64,000 nt of DNA from Phallusia mammillata (lineage: Eukaryota > Chordata > Ascidiacea > Phlebobranchia > Ascidiidae), in assembly GCA_003260075.1 (NCBI GenBank), contig QLIY01000330.1, positions 47,092 to 111,091 on the forward strand, given 5' to 3'. The position numbers and the translations under genes are program-made. Under the pieces are notes generated by a model. The model saw nothing but the letters and a program-made list of their open reading frames with translations. It was not told the DNA's origin and searched no databases. Below are positions 1-10,755 of the stretch, piece after piece (position 1 is the stretch's first letter; each line of letters opens with the position of its first letter).

Positions 1-34
1 AGTGAGCAGCAATATGTAGGGCTGTGAATCCACT
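1..34 (-). CDS. ANK: Ankyrin repeat exon, cut by the window edge ([11 protein letters not shown])
   Basis: A CTTTAG acceptor is followed in phase 0 by [11 protein letters not shown], the start of the next ankyrin repeat (SGFTPLHIAAHYGN in vertebrates). Only 34 nt are inside the window and the exon continues to the left. Confidence 0.85.
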
Positions 35-3000
35 CTAAAGTGAAAAAAACGTGAATTAAGTCTCAAAAGTATAAAATAAAATTTGGTTCTTCAAACGTGA
101 AAATGGCACTGATAGTTCATGCTAATATTATAGACGTTTGCTAACTTAATGTTTACACATTTTTAACACGTTTCTGCTGCTGTGGTGTGTAACAGTGAAA
201 GTTCGTTTTAAATTGTTCGGGGTAGACCTGGCACAAGCGATGATTTTTTGATCACCTTTACTGGGGATATCTAGTTTCACATAATATTACAAAATGAGAA
301 AAAGCCAATCTACATAACACAGGTGGGGCTTAGTTTAAATGCAAAAACATTATAGATGCGTTTCGTCACCATAGAAACCTTTCAGACATTCAATAGGTCT
401 AAACACACAGCAACAAAATATTAAATGAAAACACAGCAAAACTGATGCTTTTCTACCTCTGTTGTACGATTGACCATCATCTGTTGTGGAGTCGAATGGA
501 ATGAGCATTCATGCAAATTCAAATCAGCAAAAACAATGAAAGAAAAACAAAGAAAACTTTGGTTAGAAAAATGAACATTCCAAACCAAACAACGACATTC
601 ATTTGTCACAAATCTTTTCTACGTAATTCAAAGGTCGCGCATTTCGGCAATGGCAAAGCACATTGCTTTCAATGGTAGTAAGTTATTAAAAGAAATGAAA
701 TTGCAACTTTAGAACAAAAGCATTTAACAGAGAGACTTAATAAATGTATAGTTTTATCCAAGTTTTTAACCCTTAGTTGAATAACTTCAAAAAAATACAT
801 ATTCTGTTGAAAACAAAACAAAAAAATGAACAAACTAAAAACGTGGAAAATACGTTTGTTTGAACTATAACGTTAAGAACCACACAAAAAATAAAAGAAA
901 CGAAAATTTGTAACCTTAACGTTAGAATTTAAACTAATTTTCCTACTAAACAATGCAATGTTTTGACCCCCCAAAAAATAAAAATCAAATTAATTCGTCT
1001 CCACTTACCCTGGACGTAGTGTCAGCTGTGTTGTCACTCTGAAGTAGAAGTACAGCAGCTTTAACATCATCCTTTCGTGCAGCAATATGCAAAGCAGGGA
1101 GCTTCACTCTTCCCTTCACATCGTTGTCCAATAGAAGCTGGACTACTTTGTCTTTGTTCTCTTGCAAAGCGACAGCCAAAGGAGTGAAACCATCCTAGGG
1201 AAAGAAAACAATATTTCACGTTATGTAGGGGATTTTGGGGTATTTTTGTTTTGAATAAACTGAAATGTCTCTTTTTAAGCAACTGAATGGACACTTATTT
1301 AAGATTTACTTGGACATATAAGTTATTAGACATGCCATGTTATTAGACAGGTTATCCACTACAAAGTTTTTCTGTTGGTAGAAGTGTGTAACAAAAGCTT
1401 TTCCCCCCCCCCATGTTATTAGACAGGTTATCCACTACAAAGTTTTTCTGTTGGTAGAAGCGTGTAACAAGTTTGAGTTTGAGACTTCAAGTGCCTAAAG
1501 TCAAACAACAAATTACTTGCGCATCGAATGCTATTGTAAGATAGTACAGAATGAAATCTCAACATTTAAAAGCACGTTTGTCGTCTGGGGCTTTGTCACT
1601 ACGGTGGGGTACGTGAGATCGTTTCAGGGGGTACGCATAAAATTCGAAATTTGTTTTTAAAACCGGGTAACTGTGTATGGAGGTTAAGAAAACTTGATAA
1701 ATTAATAAAAACGCCATTTACCACAAAAAGATTGGAAACCGAAGGTGAAAATATCTATGTAGCATGAGCTAAAAAGAGCCTCGATTGCACCCAATAGTAT
1801 CAGCACTTCGTTTCATGCACTTAACAGCATCCAAGAGACAGGGGTGGTATCGGAAGAAGTAAATTGAGGCGAAATAAATTATTGACAAAGTGGAGCTAGA
1901 CCAGGAGTTGGAGGAAGCATAAATAATTGAACAGACCAAACTTATTACGCCTGGATGATGTCACCTCTATGGGGTCGGAATATGTCGGTGACCGAATGAG
2001 GGTCTGTAAGCCATTTTTGAACACACAACCATAAAGGACAAGTGGTCCAAAACTTTAACGGTCACCGGTAGAAAACAACACTAAAAATGATGTCAAAATG
2101 TTACCAAAAGGCAAAAAAGGTGTAGATGGCACATAAATTAAGATTGATTTTTTATGTTTTGTTTCCACAAGTATAATAATACGTTTTGTTTCCACAATAA
2201 TAATGGTATTTTTCTACTTTAGTCTCCTTCTTTGAGCCTATTTACTCCTACTTTATTTCTCCGTGCCCATTTATAGCGGGGAAATTGTTGTAAACGATAT
2301 GATTGGTTTGATTTCAGCTACAGTGAAATAAAGATGTTCAAACAGAACAGGTCATTATCACTTTATAATCTCATTGGGTTGAAAGTTTACTAGATGACGA
2401 CGTCCAATGGTAAACTTTCACAAAAGTAATATTAAAACAGCAATATTTTAAAGGTAATCAAACGTGTTGCTAAACATTACTGAATGCTAGCGAATTTTGC
2501 ATCTTTTGTTGCCAATTTAATGGATATTGCGTGCTAAATATAAGAAAGTATTTCGTTCTAGTTTGCAAAAACGGTGTGAAACGTTACGAGCATTGTAGTT
2601 TTGAAAATGATCAATAGTTAAACGAGAAAAAATATATAAACGAGTATTGCTCTTTCAGTAGTTTTTGTTGTGAATAATCGACGTTTCGATGTACCATACA
2701 AGATACCTTCGTCCAAGACAAATTTCGCATAGGACGCCCCCCCCCCGAGTATTGCTCTTTCAGTAGTTTTTGTTGTGAATAATCGACGTTTCGACGTCCT
2801 ATTAGTAATATATTTTACACAAGACACCTTCGTCCAAGACAAATTTCGCATAGGACCTTGAACCGTCGAATATTTATGCTAAAATTGCTGTAAGAGCAAT
2901 ACTCGTTAATACATTATGTCAGCGTAGCAACAGCTTTACTGGGGAAAGATATTTAAAATCCCTGGCTTTGGAAAAGTATATAGTATCGTTTTGTTCATGT

Positions 3001-5097
3001 TCAGACAATCTTACCTCCGTTGAAATACTTTGGTTTGCGCCGTGGTTAAGAAGATATTCCACTATGACTTCATGACCTTCCTGTGCGGCCATGTACAGAG
3101 GAGTGAAAGCATTCTGTGTTCAACAACAACATGTGAACGTGAGAAGCGATTTAAGTGACTGAATGCCAGGCCATACACAAGGGAAATAAGGTTATAGTTG
3201 TTTCCGAAAACTCAATCGTTATGAATCGAGTTGTTATTAGGTTGGTTAAAAAATAAATAAAAGTGTGTTATTATGTTTTCAATGGATCAGGTTTGGAAAC
3301 AAATTTTACAGTGTCTTTCAGAGGTCAGTTGTACGCTAGAAATATTATCCAGTATACCTATGTTTTTACGTTAATATTTAGGCATTAATTGGCTTGTAGT
3401 ACTGAACGTAAAAAGAAAGAAATTAACAACACATGCTAGAATAACACCCGTATTTAATATCATTACTTTAAAAAAGCCGTTTTAGCGTTGGTTCGAAATA
3501 AATTATCCCAAAAAGAATGTGGTTGAAAAGGGAAAAGTTCTATAGGAGTAACGTGCCCTTAATTTGAGGATAAAGACCACTGCTTAGAACAGTGGTATTT
3601 ATTGTGTAGAAATAAAAGTATGTTTGCATTTTCAATGATACAAGTAATGATTCCTGTACCTGTGCTTGGCTGTTTGCGTCGGCCCCTTTGGCAAGTAGTA
3701 ATTCAACCACGGCCAACTTTCCTGCCAACGATGCGATGTGTAGAGCTGTATTACCGCGCTGTTGAACAAAATAGAGATTGTTTAATGTTGCAAGTAATCA
3801 ATAAATTTGCTGTACATGTTTTTAACAGCAGTGCTGCAAACGCTTTAATAACACACACACTTCATGTGGAAATTCTAAAGTAAAAAGTAACACTTGCAGA
3901 AAACTTTTTAAGTACACCTACAGGCTTAAAATTAGTGGATGGACAACATGTTTCTGGCAACAGTTGATTCATTGAACATTTGACTAAACATTTAATGTTC
4001 AATTGTTTCGGGATACTTTTGTTTAACAAATGCTTATTTGGAAATGGTACCTTAGTAGTTTGATTGATGGGCGCTCCTCGTTGCAGAAGCTCATTGATAA
4101 TGCTGCAATGACCTTCCTTTGCGGCTAGATGTAAGGCTGTCAATCCGCTCTGTACAAAAAAATGTTTCACTCTCTATCTTTCATCATCACAACAAATGTC
4201 AGAATAGGATAATAGTAGACATGTATTTGTCTAAACAGTTGGTGCAAAACTTGCTTTATTGCCAAAGCCCACAGAAACGCAAGTACAGCCATCTTCAGTA
4301 CCGCAACAAGACAAAAAGATCATTACCATGTTTGTAAAAAGATCGAGCATACAAGGTTTTGGAATTGGAAGTTTTTCGATTACAGTGATATTTAAAAAAT
4401 ATATTACTAATAGAAATGCCTAACTGTAACAAGGTTAATATGGAAGCGTTGCACTCTGCTTTGAAACTCCCAAAGTGACAATAAATGTCACCTTATAACA
4501 TTCTATATACTGTTCTAATCGCGAACATGATAGATTTCAGCATTTTAATTTACGACATTGGTTCTTGTGCTGAAACGACCTGCGTTGAGTTACAGTAACA
4601 TATCGATTGGTTTTTGTTGTGATTACACAGTAGTGCTGTTGAAATGTTGCTCAACTAAGCGAAAAACAGATTGACATGTTTGTGGCCAGCACACCTATGC
4701 AAGTAAAGACAACTTGAAAACAATTTTTTTTGTGTTCTTATTGTGTTCTAAATGCGACAAAATAAATTGAAATTGATTGCAATAAACTTCACGACTAAAT
4801 ATTTAAGTGAGAGCAAGTCAGGTTACAGACTCAAATTAAAACTGAAATATGGCCTTTGATATAAAACATGAGACACAAAAGCAGTTGTTAATACCCTTTT
4901 CAAGTCTCGTTTATTTATGCCAGGAAATCTTTCCCAACATTCTGGGCGTAATTAAAACGACAAGGAGTCAAGAAAATTTTCTAAAAAAATCTTACGCTGT
5001 TTGAAGTTGAGATATCTATGCTTTCCTGATCGAGCAGAGTCGTCAGTTTCTCGACGTTTCCGGATCTTGCAGCTCGTAATAAGCTCCCCCCTCCGCC
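1..5097 (-). CDS. ANK: Ankyrin (ANK1/2/3 family), N-terminal ankyrin-repeat exons, gene continues past the left edge
   Basis: Conventional ankyrins tie membrane proteins to the spectrin cytoskeleton through an N-terminal stack of 24 ankyrin repeats. Seven exons in minus order are 4996-5097, 4051-4149, 3660-3758, 3015-3113, 1009-1194, 457-480 and 1-34 (partial). All junctions are GT-AG and phase 0, and the reading frame stays open throughout. The product follows the order of vertebrate ankyrin: [14 protein letters not shown], then [61 protein letters not shown] and [11 protein letters not shown]. One 33-residue repeat per 99-nt exon is the classic gene layout of this family. The remaining repeats, spectrin-binding ZU5/UPA and death domains must lie beyond position 1. 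The assignment to conventional ankyrin rather than a generic repeat protein rests on the [12 protein letters not shown] and MMVNRTTE segments. I cannot tell which vertebrate paralogue is closest, and a single pre-duplication gene is expected in a tunicate. Confidence 0.93.
457..480 (-). CDS. ANK: 24-nt ankyrin microexon encoding MMVNRTTE
   Basis: On the minus strand a 24-nt segment is bounded by an ACAACAG acceptor and a GTAGAA donor and encodes MMVNRTTE in phase 0. It sits between the exon ending NTADTTSR and the exon starting [11 protein letters not shown]. The same octapeptide occupies this position in vertebrate ankyrin-2 (recalled family knowledge). Skipping it keeps the reading frame, so it may be alternatively spliced. 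It is too short for ordinary ORF or exon predictors. Confidence 0.88.
1009..1194 (-). CDS. ANK: Ankyrin double-repeat exon ([12 protein letters not shown])
   Basis: This 186-nt phase-0 exon encodes 62 residues: [20 protein letters not shown], then [20 protein letters not shown], then NTADTTSR. The acceptor is CCCTAG and the donor is GTAAGT. It spans one repeat and the irregular following repeat that is diagnostic of conventional ankyrins. An M inside the exon (at AVALQ) is not a start, because the frame is open upstream to the splice acceptor. Confidence 0.93.
2640..2906. repeat. Inverted-repeat element of the same family in an ankyrin intron
   Basis: The arm ACGAGTATTGCTCT at 2640-2653 has its inverse at 2893-2906. 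The interior carries AATCGACGTTTCGATGTACC (inverse of a CGAAACGTCG core), present twice because of the C10 duplication at 2737-2746. Confidence 0.6.
3015..3113 (-). CDS. ANK: Ankyrin repeat exon ([14 protein letters not shown])
   Basis: This 99-nt phase-0 exon encodes one repeat from [14 protein letters not shown] to ANQSISTE. It has an ACACAG acceptor and a GTAAG donor. It corresponds to the fourth ankyrin repeat ([14 protein letters not shown] in vertebrates). Confidence 0.92.
3660..3758 (-). CDS. ANK: Ankyrin repeat exon ([13 protein letters not shown])
   Basis: This 99-nt phase-0 exon encodes one repeat, [20 protein letters not shown] through ANSQAQ. It is flanked by a CAACAG acceptor and a GTACAG donor. 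It is the third repeat by comparison with the family consensus [14 protein letters not shown]. Confidence 0.92.
4051..4149 (-). CDS. ANK: Ankyrin repeat exon ([14 protein letters not shown])
   Basis: This 99-nt phase-0 exon encodes exactly one 33-residue ankyrin repeat, from [14 protein letters not shown] to INQTTK. The acceptor is TGTACAG and the donor is GTACC. It matches the second repeat of ankyrins ([14 protein letters not shown] in vertebrates, from family knowledge). Confidence 0.92.
4996..5097 (-). CDS. ANK: Ankyrin exon, capping repeat ([14 protein letters not shown])
   Basis: This 102-nt phase-0 exon encodes 34 residues beginning [14 protein letters not shown] and ending ISTSNS. 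It corresponds to the first, N-capping repeat of ankyrins, where the family has (S/Y)(F/L)LRAARAGN. The acceptor is a CTCAG just above 5097 and the donor is GTAAG below 4996. The C7 run around 5086 is genuine coding sequence for the glycines and not one of the C10 spacers. Because the exon opens in phase 0 with no methionine, at least one upstream coding exon is required. Confidence 0.9.
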
Positions 5098-8000
5098 CTG
5101 AGTAACAAGACAGAGAAAGTTATTTCATGTGCAACTATAGCAAGGGCTGAAAGGTGTTACTGTTGTGGTAGTATGATTCAAAGTCGTAGCACCCTTAAAA
5201 CCTGTAACAAAACGGTACCAACAATAGAGGTATGGCAAGATAATTATAACGCAACTGCTTTTTAGTTTTTAGTAATGGGTTTACTCTTGATAAACCCTAA
5301 AATATTGGCAGCATAACACGTTTGTATAAATACGCCATTGAAATGTTAAAATTTGCCTATGGCTGAGCAATATGGGCTCGTACGGGGGCAAGGTATGCTC
5401 TGATAAGTTGTGGTGCGATGTATTATTGTAAACGCTTCTGGACCAAAGAAACATAGAGATTAAATGTTTAGTATTTACAATATAGCAACCACTCCTTGTC
5501 TTAACATTTTGTTTGATAACACTGGCACAAGTTGAGTGCCAAAATGTTAACACAACATTTCACTTTTTGGTGCAATACCCACAATCGTATTGGTTGTGTA
5601 GTGTAACATTGGAACTTGAAGCAAAATTTAACTTGTAAAGACACAAATTTCTATGTTTGCAATGCTATACGCGTATGCCCATGCACACTAATTGATTCGT
5701 CTACGACCTGAGACGTGACCCCAAACCCATTTACGCCCCAGAATAGGTCATGACCTTTAACCTGAGCGACATGTGGCATGCAGATTACGTCACATGACCT
5801 GATGACGTCGGGTATGCGATTGATCGACGTCACAAGGGAAAAGCGACCTTGTTGAAAGCAGACACGAAGCTGTCTGGTCATATAATTTACGCTCAAGCAA
5901 ACAGATAGTAAAAATTGTTGTTTTTAAGTACGTTGGCATGTTTGTAAACTTCGTACATGCCCAATGTTGCAGTTAGTTGTCATTTTAAAGTCTACAGTTG
6001 GGTAATGATTTTTCTATCGCCAATCGTCGTCACAATAATACGATTTCGTAGGTAAGTATTGCAAGAATATAATTTATATATCTCCTTTTCTATTATCTGG
6101 TAGCAAGAAGTAACTATAAAACGTATTTATGCGATTTCGCCGTGTCACCAATATGATTAACGTATCACTATTCCTTGAGTTGAAAGCATGTATCAGTTCC
6201 AAAAGCGCCCCCCCCCCCAACAATAGAGGTATGGCAAGATAATTATAACGCAACTGCTTTTTAGTAATGGGTTGTTAAACCCTAAAATATTGGCAGCACC
6301 CCCCCCCCCACATGTGGCATGCGGATTACGTCACACGACCTGATGACGTCGGGTACGCGATTGATCGACATCACAAGGGAAAAACGACCTTGTTGAAATG
6401 ACACGGGCCTGTCTGGTCACATTTACGCTTAAGCAAACAGAAAACAAAAAATTGCACGTTAGCATGTTTTGCAAACTTTGTGCACAGGCGTAGTGGTTTG
6501 CCCCCCCCCCTTTGTGTTTTTTTTGTTTTTTTCACCAACCGCCATTACAATAATACGCATACTTGGTTAAGTATTGCAAGGATATTATGATTATATTAGC
6601 TTTGTGGTTATCTGTCGGAAAAAAACAACTATAAAACGTATTTATGCGAGTTCGCCGGGTCACCAATACGAATAACGTAAAAAATACAACATTTTTTATT
6701 TGAAAATAGGTTCATTTCCGATCACTATTCCTTGAGTTGAAAGCATGTCTAAGTTCCAAAAGCGGCGTTACAAGAAAAACCCATTAAACAACAACAAGCT
6801 ATGACCATAATTGACAAATAACACTTAAGATAACAGAGAACGTCCATATGCCGCGACAAGGATTATCTAGTAATCCCATTTGAGAACAATGTAATGCATT
6901 TAAACGCGTAGGAATGCCAGGGCATAAAAAGCCGAAAAGACTCAACCATTCGTGGTTACACAAAAAACTAGTTCTATCGTGGCTTCGATACGCTCAAAAA
7001 TATCCTGAAAGTAAATATTTCGACTCCCCCCCCCCCCAGAGAACGTCCATATGCCGCGACAAGGATTATCTAGTAATCCCATTTAAGAACAATGTAATGC
7101 ATTTAAACGCTAAGGAATGCCAGGGCATAAAAACCCGAAAGCAATGAACCATTCAAGGTTAAAACGAAAAAAACAAACTTGTTCTATCGTGGCTTCGATA
7201 AGCTCAAAAATATCCTGAAAGAAATATTCCGACTTCAACTTACATTAGCAGTTGTCGAGGTTGATTCGGTTGCTATGACCATAACGTTTGTTAATCACGT
7301 GTTTTTAACTGGTATAAAATCTAAACTGTAACTAAAACTTCAGAAAGTACAAGATAAAAGTCAATGCTGGTGGAAGTATTCGCTTTCTGAGCTAAATCTA
7401 ATCAGCAAAACGGGGACTTTTCGTCATGCAATTTGCAAAAAACACCGTTTCTGGTCTCAAAAGCCCAAAATTAACTTGCAAGTTAGAATACTTTCACAAC
7501 AATCTTTCTTTTAAACCTCAACTTCTGTACATCAACTGCATTCATTAAGCAGACAAAGTCAATATTTTTGAAAGTATATGCTTTCTGCATTAATCTGTCA
7601 ATGACAATAGTAAACGTTGTAAAGCTTTAAACTAAGAAACCAGTTTATATTCCTTTCTATCTACTTATTCTCTGCACTGCGCACTGCACCCGGCCCAATG
7701 AAGCAGTGAAAAATGCCGATACACCGAGCGACGCCCTATTTTGTCGCACGCGTGTTCAGCAGATGCGACTCTGGATCAATTTTTCGCTCTGTTTCACCCT
7801 TTCATTCCTTCTCTCTCTCTTCCATTCCCTTCTGTGCAGACGATCAATGCATAAATGATGAGATACCCGCATGCCCGGGTGCTTGTGTGCATGCGTGTAT
7901 GTGTGCGTGTGTTTGGGTGCGAGGTTGGTGTTGCTTGGAAGGTGTATTTTGAACGCCAGGTGTAATTCACGATAGTTTTCTGTTTCGTCTGATAAGAATG

Positions 8001-8815
8001 AGGCATAGGTGATGAGGCAATAGTTTAAAGTGTGGTTGTGTTGCAAATGTTAACTAGCATGACCGCTTTACGTGTGGTCCCACAATACTTGTGTTTGAAG
8101 CTTTTACCTTGTTTACCCAAACTGTTGATCAAGTCCAGAGCCCAACTGATGAAAAACGGTTGCTTAAAAAACCACAAGAAATGAACTAATAATGAAGCAG
8201 AAAAATGTAATCTGTCCCCCAATTCTTTAATTGTTTCGTTTCTAATTACAATTTCAAAAAAAAACTAACACAACAGAATTACAGAAATAATGTCCAAGAA
8301 TGATGAAACCTTGATGTAGTAGCAAAACGAAATAACAAAGCATTGATATTTAAGACTACTACAAGTTGAAACCACGAAATGTGATCGGCAAATCCACGTC
8401 TTTTTGAATGTAATTACATATTAGCCGCTAGATGACAGGAGAAAGTGATGCAGACACATCGTCTGGCACGCGACCGCTTAGCCGAGGAAGCGTGTGCGTT
8501 TTGGGACGAAAAAAGATGCGGAAAATTGGATAACACGTCACAAATAACGCGATGCGCTTGTTACGTAACTGTAACGCGTACGCGATGTTATTGTTTGCGA
8601 CATGTTTTAAATTCAACGCGGAAATTGAAATGCAGAAGAAATCTGGTCAAGTGTTTTTTACCAAGAAAGTTACAATTAGCATAAAAATTGCAATAGTTTG
8701 TCTCAAAAATGGTTACGAGTGAAATATAAAACATTGGTTGCTATGTTACCATTGGAAATAAGTAGCATGGTGAGTGTTTAAGCTTAAATAGTAGCAGGAA
8801 CAAGCAGGTGCATGG

Positions 8816-9409
8816 ATGGAACCTAATTCAGAGGTATATCTTGATGTTGTTTCAGAAGAACATCAGAGTAAATGTATTACAAACGGTAAAAGTACAAAAT
8901 ATCCACCCCGTGATAAACTAACCATAACCAAGTCACACCTAGAAGTTGGTAAGCTTGTTCTATTTATCAACTGGCATCGAGAATCTTATGACACCATCCA
9001 ACATTCAACACTATCGTTTTCACATCGATCAACGCTACTATGGGAGACATTTATAGCCTTAAAGTATAAAAAACTTTTGTTCAAAACTTTTTTTTTAACG
9101 AATCTGTACGAAAATATGACCAGGGCACAATTGGTGCTTAAGAAGTCTGTTTCAATCACTAACCGGCATCTGAGTAACCGCCTTACAACTCATTCGTCGT
9201 TCATTTTAGTTTGTACGTCTTTTGAGGGAGACATTTATATGCTTGATGTATTGGAGGAGTTGAAACTAGAAACGAGCCGATATGAAACCGAATTCGGCGA
9301 ATCAAACAGAAGTGTTGGCGCCAATTCCCGGTTTCCACTTAAACATGGAAATCCTATACCAGATTTGAGTCTCAAATCAGTCCTTGGCACCCACTACGGA
9401 AACTCGTAA
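8816..9409 (+). CDS. Unrecognised 197-codon ORF, possibly with an in-frame intron
   Basis: This is the longest uninterrupted frame in the window (197 residues, starts MEPNSEVYLDVVSEEHQSKC, ends VLGTHYGNS), which is notable in such AT-rich DNA. I do not recognise a family. A plausible intron lies inside it: GTAAGC donor at 8949 and TTTTAG acceptor ending at 9209, which is 261 nt, in frame and stop-free. Splicing would leave about 110 residues: a polar N-terminal part joined to an acidic part (GDIYMLDVLEELKLETSRYE). The ORF is on the plus strand, opposite to ankyrin, and would be nested in its 5' intron. No signal peptide or membrane segment is clear. It may be a small nested gene, a transposon relic or chance. 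Confidence 0.3.
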   Translation: MEPNSEVYLDVVSEEHQSKCITNGKSTKYPPRDKLTITKSHLEVGKLVLFINWHRESYDTIQHSTLSFSHRSTLLWETFIALKYKKLLFKTFFLTNLYENMTRAQLVLKKSVSITNRHLSNRLTTHSSFILVCTSFEGDIYMLDVLEELKLETSRYETEFGESNRSVGANSRFPLKHGNPIPDLSLKSVLGTHYGNS

Positions 9410-10699
9410 TGACAGTATTGCATGTTAGAACATCAATAATCGACCATGCATGCACGTGGCATTGTGTTAAGGGACGAAATACACATTTACTACACGAAGT
9501 TATTAAAGATTGAAGTTTGTTGCAACGCAAACAAAAAGTTGCTACTTTGATGCAATTGCTTCAAAAGCATTTTGGTACAAAATAAGACTGCTCAACAATC
9601 AGTAAGGTTGGGCTGCTTAGTTAAAAAAATGCAATAGTTGACGTTAAAATGGTTTCTTATTTCAGTAAAAGAATATGGTAAAAATGATTTGGAAAAAACA
9701 TTTTGTAAATCCCGAGAAAACAGCATAAGTCCCCCCCCCCAAAATGCAATAGTTGACGTTAAAATGGTTTCTTATTTCAGTAAAAGAAGATGGTAAAAAT
9801 GATTTGGAAAAAAAACATTTTGTAAATCCCGAGAAAACAGCTGTGAAAATATTAATGCTAAAACTGCGTTGCAGAAAGGCCCGTGTTCGATTTAAAAACT
9901 AAACACTACTTAGACAACCGTCTGCTACAAAAAAAGACAATTTAGCAAACTAGGGTTCGAAGGAAGTGGCCAAATAACAGACAGGCGTTGTTCTCATGGA
10001 CCAATAGGACCGGCACCTCTAAAGCAAATAACACGCAAGTCTTCGAATGTCTTGTCCCATCCGCTTCAACGCAAAGCAAATACAGCGCGCCCACATCGGT
10101 AATACACAAGAATTACGAGCAAATATCCGTTCTAAGTAAAGCTTTCGCAGTTAAGTTATTTTACAAATTTTGTGCCTACGTCTAAAGCTGGCCTTTCCTT
10201 TCAAAAAAAAAGTAAAATCGACATTAATCAGCTAATGCTTTAAGGAACTAAAGTTGAAAGAGGTATGTAAAAGAGACCGAAAATGATTGATGGTAACAGT
10301 TATTATAATGCAAATAGATTTCACAACTATGTTTTACCTCAGGGACTGGATACAGCCAATATAAGTTTGTAGAAACTGGAGCAGCCAGTTTGGCGAAATA
10401 CATCTATTCCATGTAAATTCATTGACTGATTGCGTTACATTCTAAGTTTAACTTTACATTCGTTTACAAAATTTATCTTCTAAAGCTCCAAAGCGGTAAG
10501 GCAGTGACAAAAGATTGAGAATCTCTGTTTTAAACGATTTACGAGTACGATGTGCCAACCAATCCTTTGAAATTGATGACCTTCGTAAAACATTGGTTTA
10601 TGTTTGTGGACTCTTAATCACATTTACTTTCGACAGTGTTCATCAAACCCTTTAAGCGAATATACGTGTGGACTATTCCAATATATTATCACAGTACAA

Positions 10700-10755
10700 T
10701 TGCCAGGAGAGCTCTATAAATTTGATATCAGGCCTGGCAGCAACAGCTTATAAAT
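10700..10755. repeat. Dispersed repeat arm shared with 62665-62715
   Basis: The segment GCCAGGAGAGCTCTATAAA followed by GCCTGGCAGCAACAGC closely matches the right arm and flank of the inverted repeat at 62665-62715 (GCCAGAAGAGCTCTTTAAA then GCCTGCAGCAATAGC). No inverse partner was found nearby, so this looks like a solo arm. Confidence 0.6.

Noticed and set aside
5081-5093. C-rich run at 5085-5091 considered as another C10 spacer
   Set aside because: It is only seven C, the flanks are not duplicated, and it encodes glycines in an otherwise intact ankyrin exon with correct length and splice sites.
8428-8684. Overlapping ORFs on both strands in a locally GC-rich patch
   Set aside because: A plus-strand 33-codon frame (MTGESDADTSSGTRPL) looks exon-like but has no clear donor and no recognisable homology.
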